Notes: generated from the sequence alone by a model not told the origin. A stretch of 64,000 nt of DNA from Oreohelix idahoensis (GCA_024509875.1 JAMPIV010008103.1:62001-126000); one strand, 5' to 3'; counted from the stretch's first letter, positions 9,970-21,813 are shown. Translations and numbers: made by a program.

Positions 9970-12588
9970 TGTCACGTAGGGTTTATATTCATTTAATTTC
10001 CTACATCTTCTTCCTATTCTTTCACCTAACTTCTCTCTTTTATTATCTCTGTATTTCATTTTTCCTGTATATTTTTCATCCATTCGTTTTGCGAATATTA
10101 TTTTCATATAATTCGCAAACTTTACCTGTTTTCCTTTCTCTAAAACTGAGAATCGCGCTAGGACGATATTACGTAGATGTCAGGGCTGCAGGGCGTCAGA
10201 AGGCGTGATAAGTCGGTTCGCTGAACATAGGACGTAGCAAATCGTCTACATTCTCACCGAGCGCGCGAGCTTCTTCTCGGCATAAGTCCCGGTGAGGTGT
10301 GATACTTTACATCTGCACCGGTCAGTATCCAGACATTTGTCTGGAAAATCCCAAACTGACACGGCGCTCACTTGGGCCATGGTCAGCTGTAGTGTGAAAA
10401 CTGCCCTGAAATGGAGTCAGGCTGTCTGGGATTTGAAACTGACACGCGTACATCGTGGTCAGTAGGTGACAGTTACGACACGCGTTAAGCGGACGTAAAT
10501 GTTGGGAGTAGGGGAGATAATTTCGCTTGGCGAAATAAGTTTGGGCCCTTTGTCTGATTTTAAGATATTGGCCAAGTTTGAAACTTTAATTTCATTCTCG
10601 CTCATAGACTCCACAGTAGATAGGTCGCTCGAAAACAGAATAGCTGTTAGCGAAGATCTCAGTTTGTTTCGGCAATTTGTCGAACTTCTAGACTTCCAGA
10701 AATATTTTCAGCATTTTTATTCTTAAGTTGTGCGACTACCTGTAATTCTGTGGTTGAGGTAATTAATATGATAGATATATAGATTTTGTGAGTGTTAAAG
10801 TGTTAAATCGCTTAATTCATTTTAATCTATTTCTTTAGCGCAGAAGAGAAATAAAGTGGTAGGCTATTATATTTTCTAGGGAAGCATTCAGTGGAAAGCA
10901 GACTAAAAATTAAATTTCTAGCTTATAACGGCAATTGTAGCTATTTATGAATTTAATTTAACTGCTAATACTCAGTCGAGTGTATTTTTCTAAACTAACG
11001 TATAAACTCTAGAATCCATCCTCATGAATGGTTACGGAATACGCACGTGTTCCTAATTTATGAGGATTGCTGATTTTTAAATATAACTTACGTCACGGGA
11101 AGTTTAAATGATAAGCAAAGCTCTCTGCTTGCAAGTTTAAATGTAAGTTTTAACCAGTACAGATTCTGTTTATTATATTATATGTGTTATTTTTCCTCCA
11201 CACAGTGAAAGTTTTGGGGTGACCCTAACTTTACCAGCACCTAGTAGTAGTTTCCATACTTGTGAAGAAATAGACAGTCCTTATTTTGAACCACGTGGGT
11301 TTTCTCAAGTAACACTGATCTGACGGTGCAAGTTAGACAGAAATACTAATATCCCTATAACGGGTTTTCAAAGACTGTAATGATAAATACTGGACCTTGG
11401 AGCCAGCACTTAATTTCTTCTAGAAACTCTATATAATTTGCTGCCTGGTGGCGTGAATATTAACAATCATTTCCCGACTAGATTATATCTTGTGGACAAA
11501 TCTGTGGTGTGACTAAAGTGAATCCTATACTGAGGGAAGGCACCGACCTGACATTCATCATTTTTTAGAAACCTACGCTATTGACACTGTGCTCTGCTAA
11601 CTCCCGCGCCTGGAATAATTGTTAGGTGACTTAATCAGACATTTGAACAAATTTGCATACCCAAGTAGTCGTTCCCGGAGACTCCAAGTTAAATACGTCT
11701 TTTGGAACTGGGGACTTCTTGGCAGAAGACTGCATTTTTTGAGTCTGTGTGAAAATCTAAAATCAATGTGTTCCAAGAGGCAGCAAGCAAAGTCGTGAGT
11801 ACAAGTATGAGAAGCCATGGCGGAATGAATGAGTGTACGCTGGTTTGAGTGATATTTTTCACTATTTTATCTTTGACACCCTGTTGCTGTCCTAATTTTT
11901 TTTTTCAATCTGCATAATTTGTTGCTAAGGCTAGAGTTCTTGTGTTTTTGTCTTAGGTTAAATCAGATTTTTTTTCAAACTCTGTGCATATAATTACGAG
12001 ATAAAACAAAGAAAAACTCTTAGACTCAAACCCTATGTATCTGTGACTCGGGCGCCATCATCTGTTCTCTTAACGGGGCCGGGCTAAACCTAGAGTTAAC
12101 ACTATAACGGGGCTATCATCCTTGCAACATTTCCTTGATTTTTTATGACTATGTGTATATGTATTTTCCTTGATGTACTTTCTTTGATGTTGTGAGCCGA
12201 TTTTTCCTGATAATAAAATCGCTCTTGAACTTAATAATCGTGTTTGGTCAGCTCGTTCTAGATAATATATATATCATTGTTATAGTTTTCCCACGTCTGT
12301 GTGTTTACCTGTCGTCACGTGTATGTGCGTGCCTGTGAGTGATAGAAATATACGTAATATGTATATTGGTGTAGTCTGTCTGACGCTGTAACAACTGTTG
12401 TAGAAGATAGGTGAGAGAGAGAAGAATTCTTTTCGCTTTCAGAGACAGCCACTATATCAAAATCTATCACCTCACGTGTGTGGAAATTCTATTACCTTTC
12501 ACTAACTCTCACTGAGTCTATCACCTATTCAAACCTATTCAGAAGGGACCAAACCTAGTCTTAATTCTCCTATCGGAAATCTACGACA
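9970..12588 (+). repeat. Element B right LTR (2619 bp)
   Basis: A full-length copy of the left LTR with about 20 visible substitutions, mostly near its ends and around 10905-11040. It is followed at once by the second GTCAT. Confidence 0.93.
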
Positions 12589-12593
12589 GTCAT

Positions 12594-14288
12594 ACATCTG
12601 ACATGTTCTCCAGTTGCACAATTTGGATGAACAAGTGTCTGACGGATTCCGATCGTGGTCGATCCCGAATCTCTTAAGACTGAGACGATGGATCCATTAA
12701 CTTTTCCTCTGTTGAAGATCAGCGAGCCTGTTCCGTCATTGACTGCTAGACTGACTTCTGGTAGAATGTGTCCGCAGTTCAGAACTGTCTCTTTTGCTTT
12801 CTGAAATATAAGATTACATGTTGGGCAACTATTTGCCACGTTATAATTCATTGCAAAACAAGTAGATGAAGACTGTATTTTGTTATCAGTAGTCGAACTC
12901 TGAACACCAGGGGTTGTAGCAGTAGTAACGGCTGCCCCTGTATTATGGTTATAATTTGTCGATCTACGAGAATGAGAACGATGACGAGAATAATTAGATG
13001 AATTATCCCGTTGTCCTCTATTGTAACTGTTATCTCGATGTCTCGAGTTATAATTATCGCTATTGTTCCACTTGTTACCATTATTATAATTATATGACCG
13101 ATTATAACTTGAGTTACGTGGATTACTGTTGTATCTTGACTGAGGTGAATAATTTCTGGTTTGTTGTCTTCCTCTATTAAAGTTATTGTTAAAGTTATTC
13201 TGTCCCTTATGAAAATTAATGTCATAGTTTCCTTTGAACCTACCTCTGTCCACACTGTGTGTTCTAGGTTTGTTATGATTATGATATGCCATATTGGAGG
13301 CTACAGGAAGTGGTTCTCTTATCAACGAGCCAGAAATATTAGCATTCGGATGAGCTGTGCAGTAATTTAAAGAAATTTTTTCTAACTCATCAATTGATTC
13401 TGGTTTTCTTTCTTGCAGATAAGCAAAGAATGGTGGGCTGACAGAAGATAATACTTTATCCCTCAATAACAAATCGACTAACTTGTCGTAAGATTTGTTG
13501 ACACCTGCCAGTTCAACCCATCTGTTAAAAGTATTGCGTATGTTAGCAATAAAACCTGTGAAATCTTTATTGTTATCTGGCAACAAACTTTTAAAACGTA
13601 ATCTACATGCCTCTTCGTTCAAGTGTAAACGACATAATAACACCGTCTTAATGGCCTCATAATCTGTGGACAATGTTGGATCTATATTTTGTGCTGCACT
13701 TGCAGGTTCGCCATCCAGAAATTCCTTAAGTTTAAGTGCCCATGCAGTTTTGTCAAGGTTATTGACCTTACATATGTCCTCAAAGCGTGCTAGCCATGAA
13801 GAAAGGTCGTCGACGTATAATTTGAATGGAGGCAGCTTAAAGTAATAATTTCCCTTCAGTCGGTTGGAAGAAGGTCCCGATTGAACATTATCGTTTTGGC
13901 TTGCTGCAGCACTCTGTGAATTAAGTTTTGCTGTTTCCAATTTAAGCCGTTGCAATTCCATTTCTTGCTGTAGTATGATTTCATGTCGTTTCAATTTATT
14001 CTCTTCTTCAATCCGTAGGATTTCATCTCTTGCCACCTTTCTTTCTTCTTCTTGTCTTAATTCTGCTTTCTTTTGAGCTTCCTTTCTTTCAAGTTCTTCC
14101 ATCTCTGCTTTAGCAATAGTTTTCCTTTCAGCCTCTTTTCTTTCAAGTTCTTCCATCTCTGCTTTAGCAATAGTTTTCCTTTCAGCCTCTTTTCTTTCAA
14201 GTTCTTCCATCTCTGCCTTATATTTTGCAAATTCAGCCAATGCATAAGCCTCGAGAAGTTCTCCTTTTTTTTCCAAAATCCTTACCAT
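12594..14288 (-). pseudogene. Element A gag and start of protease, cut by element B
   Basis: The N-terminal part of the A polyprotein is open from an ATG at 14288. Residues about 1-140 are Glu/Lys/Arg-rich coiled coil containing a near-perfect 17-residue repeat (AEMEELERKEAERKTIA type). A capsid-like region follows, including a SCAN-like stretch (LLLRDKVLS ... YLQERKPESIDELEK). Next is an Asn/Tyr/Arg/Ser-rich low-complexity tract of about 90 residues, then a C-x2-C-x13-CGH-x2-P motif, then the retropepsin active site, here DSGS instead of the DTGS of element C. No CCHC zinc knuckle is visible. The frame enters B at the GTCAT target site (12589-12593) and picks up a few foreign codons before stopping at 12570. 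gag builds the virus-like particle in which reverse transcription takes place. Confidence 0.86.
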
Positions 14289-15925
14289 TTTTAATAAAAT
14301 AGTCTAAGTTAAGCATCTTGACGTTAATAATGTACGTAATGGCTATGTAATAATCACCAATAAATTCTAAGTAATTATTGTGCTTATTCAATCTATGAAT
14401 AGTCAATATAAACAATCACAATATTATTGAACTTAATCTGGGAATGTTCAATTTAATTAATTGTAATATTATTTAGCCATTATTTGTAAATTCCATACAT
14501 AGATATACTATGTTGGGAAAATATTACATATATACTCGTTAATATATCGTAAATAGTTATGATATTTATCTATTTAGGGTGCTGAATTACTATCATGCAC
14601 CTAATAATTAATGGTATTATTCCTCAAGTATTATATCATTCAATCAGTGATATGTGCTAAGTAAATCATTTAGTACTGGAAAAATGTACTAAAAAAATAT
14701 ACAATATGTCTCTTATATGCAGGACAGACTAAAAAGTCAAATTATTTTATCAATATATATATTATTATATTATGCCTTAATCATGAGCTATAAAGTGCAT
14801 CGCCCATTTATTGGACTACCACTGCAACTTGGTGCAAAGTCCCTAATTCTTCTTAAAAGTCATAAAATTTTAATTATATTCATATACACTCTTATTAAGC
14901 AAGAAATTATAGTATTAATATTAAATTATGAACAGATGAAATGAGAACAAACAATACAATTGGTTAACCAAGGATAAACAAACAATATTACCACAAGACA
15001 AGACATTTCTACAATAAAAATTGATATTATAAAACCAAATCTACTAACCGGAAATATAGAGCAGGGTGAAGGTTAACTGAATATAGAGTTAAATCTGTGT
15101 ACACAAAAATTAATGACGCAAACATGGACTCATTGACGGTTATAAAAAAAAATGAACTGAATAATAGCAAGATCAGAAAAAAAAAACATGATAGATTACC
15201 AACATTGTTACAGAACTAAATAAAATTTAAACTGAATACAATAAAATACAACGATTATTTCACAGAACTAGACATCTAACATATAATGTGAATTAAATGC
15301 AATCCCGAACGAAACAAGCCCCGGTAATGTCGTCGACGCGTTCTCCGCGAAATGCAATTTAATTCACCGCCCTAAAGAACATTCAGAATGAATATCGGCA
15401 ATCCTTAGAGCCATATTTATTCATTCCGAATCGCCGCTCCAACCTCCCACGAATTAGGCACAGCACAAACAATGAAAACAGATATAACGTACATATATAA
15501 CATATAGAATGGACATGCCTGCAAATGTGAACTAGACTCAGTAATGTTTCTTCTCAATGACAACAGTCACGAAATGAGACTTATCTTTTAACCCGTCGTC
15601 CGATGCGATCTTCACCAACGGACTAGACTAGTGTATAGGACTGTTTGCTCCTTGTTGGCAAATAATGTCTTTTCAATCATTTGGTCTATCGAGAAGTTGT
15701 ATTCTTCAATGAAACAGTAGGTGAGCTGGCTTCGTCCTTCGATCGTTGGCTTGTACACAGAATATTGTGACGTCACTGATTTGCATAGTTACACAAGCCA
15801 CGTCACATGTTCGGAATCATGTGACTTGAATAGTTTCTTGTAATGATAAACAGTCTATCCGTTTGTAAATAAGAAAAAAATTTTTTCTTCGTTCTTATTT
15901 CGCTCCCTATCGCTGGCCAACCATT
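14289..15925 (-). other. Probable 5' leader of element A with a primer-binding-site-like sequence
   Basis: This is AT-rich sequence without a gene, upstream of the A gag start. On the minus strand, positions 15923 down to about 15905 read TGGTTGGCCAGCGATAGGG. It begins with TGG, as expected of a tRNA primer-binding site, and sits two bases (AA) after a sequence ending CCGCCACA, a plausible LTR end. Element B has the same ACA-AA-TG arrangement. I could not match the site to a specific tRNA and cannot see a second LTR copy, so the assignment is tentative. The stretch around 15287-15430 has short inverted repeats. Confidence 0.35.
15768..15805. promoter_or_regulatory. CRE-like and octamer-like motif cluster
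   Basis: A palindromic TGACGTCA (15768-15775) is followed by ATTTGCAT (15779-15786) and a further ACGTCA (15800-15805). These match the textbook CREB/ATF and POU-octamer motifs. They lie about 1.5 kb upstream of the element A gag start, next to its suspected LTR, so they could be promoter elements. Such short motifs also occur by chance. Confidence 0.3.
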
Positions 15926-16723
15926 TGTGGCGGTTAGTTCTAGTTGTGGCGTAAGGGCCCAACGGTTTTCTCGTTGCAAGGCTGGAGGTTATGTTATTGC
16001 GGGGAGAGTTAGTCAATCATGATGATTGGTTGATTATTCATCATTATAGAGCATCGTGCTGATAGATGGTTAATATCGCAAGTGGTGGTGTAAAGCTTTG
16101 TATCCATTATACTGACGGTTGAACTTCTGATATTCAATAATGGGATAAGTCCTTTATGAGTCCACATGTATTTATTACATAGAAGATTATAGACAATATT
16201 TCAAACAATGGTTGTCATGAAGCATAAATATATAAAGTTCTGTTCCTTCCTTGAATTATGATTTATCTTCAATTCAGTCCTTGTCAAATAACAAATAGAC
16301 AGAACGACATAACTGTATGCACGCGTGGCTGGTGATCCCAGCGACCGACAGTGAGATTATGCGTTCGTCAATAATTATAAATCTATCTCGACTTAGGTTT
16401 AGTCACTTACTAACCTGTAACATCTTCTTCCAAATCATAACATTGGACTGACCCATGTCCATCATTAATTATAATATAATCTGTGTGGCACCCCATGCCC
16501 GACACTGCATGAATACAAGGACCCGTCTTATCCGTTCGACGGTCATACAAGAAAGGGTGTGGTAACCTAGTCACGGTGCGTGACATACCAACGCACACAC
16601 GTCATAATCAATCGTGTGTATCGCGTACACTAAACTAACAATTATTTACATTATATTAAACGTGGTCACCTCTTAATCTTATGCTGCTAACCTCTAGCAG
16701 ACCATGCCAATAAAATACCGTAA
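15926..16723. other. No gene seen; may include the LTR of element A
   Basis: This is AT-rich single-copy-looking DNA. If 15926 is the LTR end of element A, the LTR occupies the left part of this stretch, but no second copy is in the window to prove it. Confidence 0.3.
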
Positions 16724-18194
16724 CAATGCCCAAGTTCCTCCTGTCATGATCCATCAACAAACAAATGCCCAAGTTTCTCCTGACCCGCCCTATCAACAAA
16801 CTCATGCCCAAGTTCCTCCAGTCCCGCCCCATCAACAAACTCATGCCCAAGTTCCTCCTTGCCCGCCCCATCAACAAATTCTTGCCCACGTTCCTCCTGG
16901 CCCGCCCCATTACAAACTCATGCCCAAGTTCCTCCTTGACCGCCCCATCAACAAAATCATGCCCAGGTTCCTCCTGGCCCGCCCCATCAACAAACTCATG
17001 CCCATGTTCCTCCTGGCCCACCCCATCAACAAACTCATGTCCAAGTTCCTCCTGGCCCGCCCCATCAACAAACTCATGCCCAAGTTCCTCCTGTCCCGCC
17101 CCACCAACATACTCATGCCCAAGTTCCTCCTGGCCCACCCCATCAACAAACTCATGCCCAAGTTCCTCCTGGCCCGCCCTATCAAGAAACTCATGCCCAA
17201 GTTCCTCCTGGCCCGCCCCATCAACAAACTCATGCCCAAGTTCCTCCTGGCCCGCCCCATCAACAAACTCATGCCCAAGTTCCTCCTGGCCCGCCCCATC
17301 AACAAACTCATGCCCAAGTTCCTCCTGGCCCGCCCCATCAACAAACTCATGCCCAAGTTCCTCCTGGCCCGCCCCATCAACAAACTCATGCCCAAGTTCC
17401 TCCTGGCCCGCCCCATCAACAAACATATGCCCAGGTTCCTCCTGTCCCGCCCCATCAACAAACTCATGCCCAAGTTCCTCCTGGCCCGCCCCATTAACAA
17501 ACTCATGTCCAAGTTCCTCCAGTCCCGCCCCATCAACAAACTCATTCCCAAGTTCCTCCTGGCCCTCCATCAACAAACTCATGCCCAAGTTCCTCCTGTC
17601 CCGCCCCGTCAACAAACTCATGCCCAAGTTCCTCCTGTCCCGCCCCATCAACAAACTCATGCCCAGGTTCCTCCTGGCCCGCCCCATCAACAAACTCATG
17701 CCCAAGTTCCTCCTGTCCCGACCCATCAACAAAATCATGCCCAAGTTCCTCCTGGCCCGCCACATCAACAATCTCATGCCCAAGTTCCTCCTGTCCCGCC
17801 CCATCAACAACCTAATGCCCAAGTTCCTCCTGTCCCGCCCCATTAACAAACTCATGCCCAAGTTCCTCCTGGCCCGCCCCATCAACAAACTCATGCCCAA
17901 GTTCCTCCTGGCCCGCCCCATCAACAAACTCATGCCCAAGTTCCTCCTGGCCCTACCATCAACAAACCCATGCCCAAGGTCCTCCTGGCCCTACCATCAA
18001 CAAACCCATGCCCAAGGTCCTCCTGGCCCGCCCCATCAACAAACTCATGCCCAAGTTCCTCCTGGCCCGCCCCATCAACAAACCCATGCCCAAGTTCCTC
18101 CTGGCCCACCCCATCAACAAACTCATGCCCAAGTTCTTCCTGGCCCGCCCCATTAACAAACTCATGCCTAAGTTCCTCCTGGCCCGCCCCATCC
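16724..18194. repeat. 39-bp minisatellite, about 38 copies
   Basis: The unit contains CATGCCCAAGTTCCTCCT and GGCCCGCCCCATCAACAAA. Copies vary at a few positions (GGCCC/GTCCC, AACTC/AACCC) and a few have lost three or more bases. Because 39 is divisible by three, every frame without a stop in the unit stays open on both strands, which yields 200-460-codon frames of 13-residue repeats. Those are by-products of the period and I do not call them genes. On the minus strand the unit closely resembles the last codons of the neighbouring LINE family (compare 38090-38140), and the array sits exactly where the 3' end of LINE L2 should be. Confidence 0.93.
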
Positions 18195-18600
18195 ACTCAG
18201 TGTCTTTCCATGTCTTCCACATCCTTGTTATTTGTCTCAAGTTTACTTGTCCATGTTTTTGTCTGTCTCCCTCTCCCTCTCTTACCATGGGGGTTCCAGA
18301 ACAAGGACTGCCTTGTGATGTCATCACCAGGTTTTCCTCAAAGTGTGTTCTATCCATCGATAGCAACTTTCTCGAATCTGTTGCTACACTGACATATTTT
18401 GTCTCGTTCTTGTTATCAGTTGCACATTTGTGATGTCACACCGCTTCCATCTTTCTATTTTAAGCAAGCACACATTCATAAAAGTCAGTCAATTCCAGTT
18501 GTTGTTATTTTCTTCTCCATATTTCAGAATAATACAAAATATGACTGACTTGACTTTGAGTTGAAGATTTTGAGTTTTGTGTTGGACAACAATCTATAGC
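18195..18600 (-). pseudogene. LINE L2 C-terminal fragment
   Basis: Minus-strand sequence here aligns by eye with 37680-38060 on the plus strand (shared TCCAACAC, ATCTTCAACTCAAA and ATGGATAGRACACAC blocks). Translated pieces include RTHFEENLVMTSQ and a GRQKHGQV-like stretch that correspond to the family's RTHIEET and RQKNTW region. Frame is lost repeatedly. It leads directly into the 39-bp minisatellite. Confidence 0.65.
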
Positions 18601-18639
18601 CAGTCAGAAATGAAATGGTGACAAGAGGCCAATCAGTCG

Positions 18640-19190
18640 CAGTCCAGTGCTTATTTCTAATGGTTCTTTAAGTAGTCCTTCATCAAGACTTCTACATGCC
18701 ATGTTTTCATATGCTTTATTAAGTAATGACCATTATTAAGGGAGTTCTATAATGCCTCACCAGCTTCCAAAGTGATTTTCTGTCTACACTGATTTTTGGA
18801 ACTGGTCTTTTGAGAAATTCTTCAAAATATTCTGCCCATCTCTTCTTTTGCTCTCATATGCTGTTCAGCAATTGTCCATTCTTGTCTTTGGTGTGGCCAT
18901 TTGGTTGCTTGTATTTCCTTGTTAGCTTCTTTGTGTTAGCTTCCTGTGCCCGCAGCTTCCACTGCCTCTTTTGCCATCTCATCAATATATTTCATATTGT
19001 CCCTTTTTGTGTTTCTTCTGACCTTTTAGTTTACTTCTATGTATACTTCATGAATCTTTGCTATGGAACTTCTGATTTCGCTTCTGCTTTCTTGTTTTTT
19101 CTGTCCTTTATTTCAATGACAGTATATGTTGTTATCAACACATTTTTCTGGCATTATTCTTGACCCAGTACTTATCCACATATCTCATTT
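18640..19190 (-). pseudogene. LINE L2 linker fragment before RT
   Basis: Broken frames on the minus strand give IKDRKNKKAEAK, MKYIDEMAKEAVEAA, NGHTKDKNGQLLN and KRWAEYFEEFLKRPVP. This is the well-known order of motifs between endonuclease and RT in this LINE type. At least three frameshifts and one stop are visible. Confidence 0.75.
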
Positions 19191-19929
19191 TATTTTTTTG
19201 GTTTTTTTTAAAATCTGTAACTAGTGTTAAAGTAAGAATATTAATGTATTTTTGTATCATGAACACACATAGGCTATTACCAGTTATTTTGCGGTTATAT
19301 GTCTCTCTGTGTTAAATCATGTGTTGGCACGGGTTTTCACTTATATTGAACGCTACATATTTAATTCGTCATCGGGTGTTAATGATGTAATGCGTTCAGC
19401 ACTAATTTATGCTAACGGTTAAGATTCTTGGCCTTTCGTTATCTGTGGTCTTCGTGGTAAGACGTATTGTATTCAAGCTCCTGAGATATTGTGGATGTAG
19501 AGCTACAAGTGGCATGATATATTTATTCGAAAGCTGACACTATTATTACGATGATGATTCAGAACCTAGTGAGAGGTTCGTGATAACTTGAGAAGTATTC
19601 AATATAATTCTTCGTCTACATTTATCTGACCCACACTACTTGGATGGATCTCACCCCTAGTACAGCAGCCAGAAATGTATGATGAGACGTGACTGTTGAA
19701 GGACAGGACGATATATATGTATAAATGCCATGCCAATTCCATGATTTCGTTGTTATTAAACGTCAACCATATTTTTGTGCACCCTCCACATCACGACTTG
19801 GATTCGTCACGATTGATGTCATGTTCGTTTTACCCGTCTCCATTCGCGTTGTTAGTTCGATGCTGGTACTTTCATTGAACTTTATAATATGCTCAACTGA
19901 TTACTGCTAGAAGAAAATATCATCCGTAA

Positions 19930-20480
19930 CAACTAGGGCCTTCTGTAAATGCTAAATCTGTCAAAGCACTTGGTATATGTTGGATATTGTAACCGTAAAT
20001 TTGTCTCTTGTTTCTTCATTTTTTTTTTTTTTAGATATCCCACATTACACCGCTGTCTGCAGCCAAGTAGTGTAGTATATCTTTTGTGTCTCATATTTAT
20101 TTTGGCTAACTGAAGATGGTGATCTGATGACACATCTGCTCCTCTACATACTTTTACGTCATGTAATGATGATCTAAAACTTCTTTTTTATGCATATATG
20201 GTCAGTCTGAATTTCTGTCTTGTGGTCTGGCGATATCCAGGCTGCTTCACGCCATCTATTATACAGATACTTGCTTCATCCTAAAGCCAGTTGATCTGAA
20301 GGACAGGCACTTATGAGCAGTTCTCCATTTTTGTTCATTGTCTCAAGTTCGTGTTTTACCATGAACTATTATATGTTCCTGGCTTGGCATTTACGTCACC
20401 CATCAAAATTGTTGTCTTTTGGTTGTTTTTTTTTTTAATTTCTATTTTGCTGTCTGTCAAAAAAATTTCGTTGTCACTGG
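19930..20480 (-). pseudogene. LINE L2 endonuclease, C-terminal half
   Basis: Minus-strand pieces include ILMGDVNAKPGT (apurinic-type endonuclease motif), WISPDHKTEIQTDHICI and SSDHHLQLAKINM, in the right order for the endonuclease of a non-LTR retrotransposon. They are separated by stops and frameshifts. The right-hand end joins the L1 insertion at the duplicated site 20480-20496. Confidence 0.8.
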
Positions 20481-20496
20481 TTGGATGCGTAACATT
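20480..20496. other. Target-site duplication of LINE L1 (17 bp); second copy 32185-32201
   Basis: GTTGGATGCGTAACATT is present on both sides of L1. The 17-bp length is typical of target-primed LINE insertion, and it shows that the segments 11.7 kb apart are ends of one insertion. Confidence 0.9.
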
Positions 20497-20502
20497 ACTT
20501 AC

Positions 20503-21813
20503 TTACTTAGTCGTTCCCCTTCTACTGTGAGGTGTAGAGGTTTGGAAGAGAGAGCGCCAGACTATCCTATCGACTCCCATTCTGCAGACATGGCCAAACC
20601 CTCTTAGTTGGGACTGTTCTACTTGGGTCTGCAGGGGATGGGATTTTAGGCCTTGACGTATCGTCTGGTTGCGGACCATGTCTCTTCTTGTTACTTCAAC
20701 CACCTTCCTCAGATACCTCATTTCTGAGGTTTGGATCTGGCTTTTGTGGGTTGTAGTCATTGCCCATGACTCGCATCCATATGTCAAGATTGGGACATAG
20801 GTGGAGCGGTAAACAGCCATTTCGTTTTCTTACCAACCTCTCTCTTGCTGAGGAATCTTCGATTTATAGCCTGAAACAGTCTCCCAGCTGCTGCATTTTG
20901 AGTGGCCAACTCTTCTTTGATGCCTGCCTTTCGGTCTATAATAGCTCCGAGGTATTTAAAGTGGTCGACCTGCTCCAGGACCTGTTTTCCCAGCTTAATC
21001 GGATGTCTTCTTTCTTCTCGTGAAATCACCATGGATTTTGTTTTAGAGCTGCTTATAACCATCCCTCTCTTCTCCAACTCTTCCTTCCAGACTTGCAGGT
21101 TAGATTGGAGATGTGCCTCTGATTTAGCAATCAGGACAACATCATCAGCAAATGCCAGCTTTGAAATACCATCCTGTCTCATCTTCCAGTACCCCACTGA
21201 ATACTTTCTTGTTCTCTCCTTACATACCTTGATGACATCGTCCATGAGGAGTATGAAAAGATAAGGTGACAGGATATCACCTTGTCTTACACCAGTGGTG
21301 GTCCTGAACTCTTCTGACTTATGGTTTGCCGTCCTCACATAATTTCTGCAAGACTTGTAGAAGCTCTGTATAGCATGAATCAGAGGTGCTGGAATGTTCT
21401 TCCTTGCCAAACCCAAAGTTTGCTCCAGGGGACCCTGTCAAACGCCTTTTCCAGATCTATGAAACAAAGATGGATCTCACTCTTATACTCAAGGGCCTTT
21501 TCACTCAGCTGTCTGAGTGTGAAAATTAGGTCTTGAGTACTTCGGTTTGCTTGGAATCCGCACTGGACCTCATCCAATTGTGGCTCAGCTAGGCGTCGGA
21601 GTCTCTGCTCTAGGATTCTAGAGTAGATTTTACCAGGGACACTGAGAAGGGATATGCCTCTATGGTTTCCACATTGTCGACTGCCACCCTTTTTGAAAAT
21701 TAGTGTTATGATGGCAATCTCCCAATCCTTTGGTATGGTCTTGTTGCCCCACGCTGCCTGTAGGACCATTAAGAGTAATAGGTCGCCTGATGCTCCTATG
21801 TACTTAACCATTT
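20503..21813 (-). pseudogene. LINE L1 reverse transcriptase, C-terminal part
   Basis: Minus-strand motifs in order are PKDWEIAIITLIFKKG, NHRGISLLSVPGKI, CGFQANRST, IDLEKAFDRVPW, TGVRQGDILSPYLF, LAFADDVVLIA (catalytic FADD), FKYLGAII, LTYGCESWAM and FGHVCRMG. It is the catalytic part of a non-LTR RT that copies element RNA at a nicked target. One frameshift lies near 21400 and another near 20800. After FGHVCRMG about 50 codons are deleted before the conserved end (RRGTTK). At 21813 the frame continues, after removal of element C and one CTGGT copy, into the segment at 30565. Confidence 0.9.

Larger units (their letters stand above)
3400..12588 (+). mobile_element. Element B: LTR retrotransposon encoding gag-protease-integrase but no RT
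   Basis: A complete 9189-bp insertion has LTRs at 3400-6016 and 9970-12588, TGTC...GACA ends, a primer site at 6019, a polypurine tract at 9955-9966 and a GTCAT target duplication. Its coding region (6766-9842) shows gag, retropepsin and integrase in Gmr1-like order. It stops before any reverse transcriptase or RNase H, only 127 bp before the right LTR. By eye the LTRs differ at about 20 positions plus a few one-base indels, so the insertion is fairly recent. It must rely on RT supplied in trans, so it is non-autonomous. It may represent a family or a one-off deletion. Confidence 0.9.
1..15925 (-). mobile_element. Element A: Gmr1-like Ty3/gypsy LTR retrotransposon, interrupted by element B
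   Basis: This is a minus-strand retrotransposon whose gag-protease part (12594-14288) and integrase-RT-RNase H part (289-3399) are separated by element B (3400-12588). The two halves end on the same duplicated 5 bp and share one reading frame, so before B arrived they formed a single open frame of about 1600 codons. That matches the length of the related element C. The domain order protease, integrase, RT, RNase H is the Gmr1-like order; most Ty3/gypsy elements have integrase last. The left end of the element lies outside the window, because no polypurine tract or LTR is seen in 1-288. The right boundary at 15925 is a guess from a primer-site-like sequence, so the exact LTR is not established. 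Confidence 0.85.

Noticed and set aside
16656..18196. Long repetitive proteins of up to 463 codons on both strands
   Set aside because: They are products of a 39-bp tandem repeat whose period is divisible by three; several phases and both strands are equally open.
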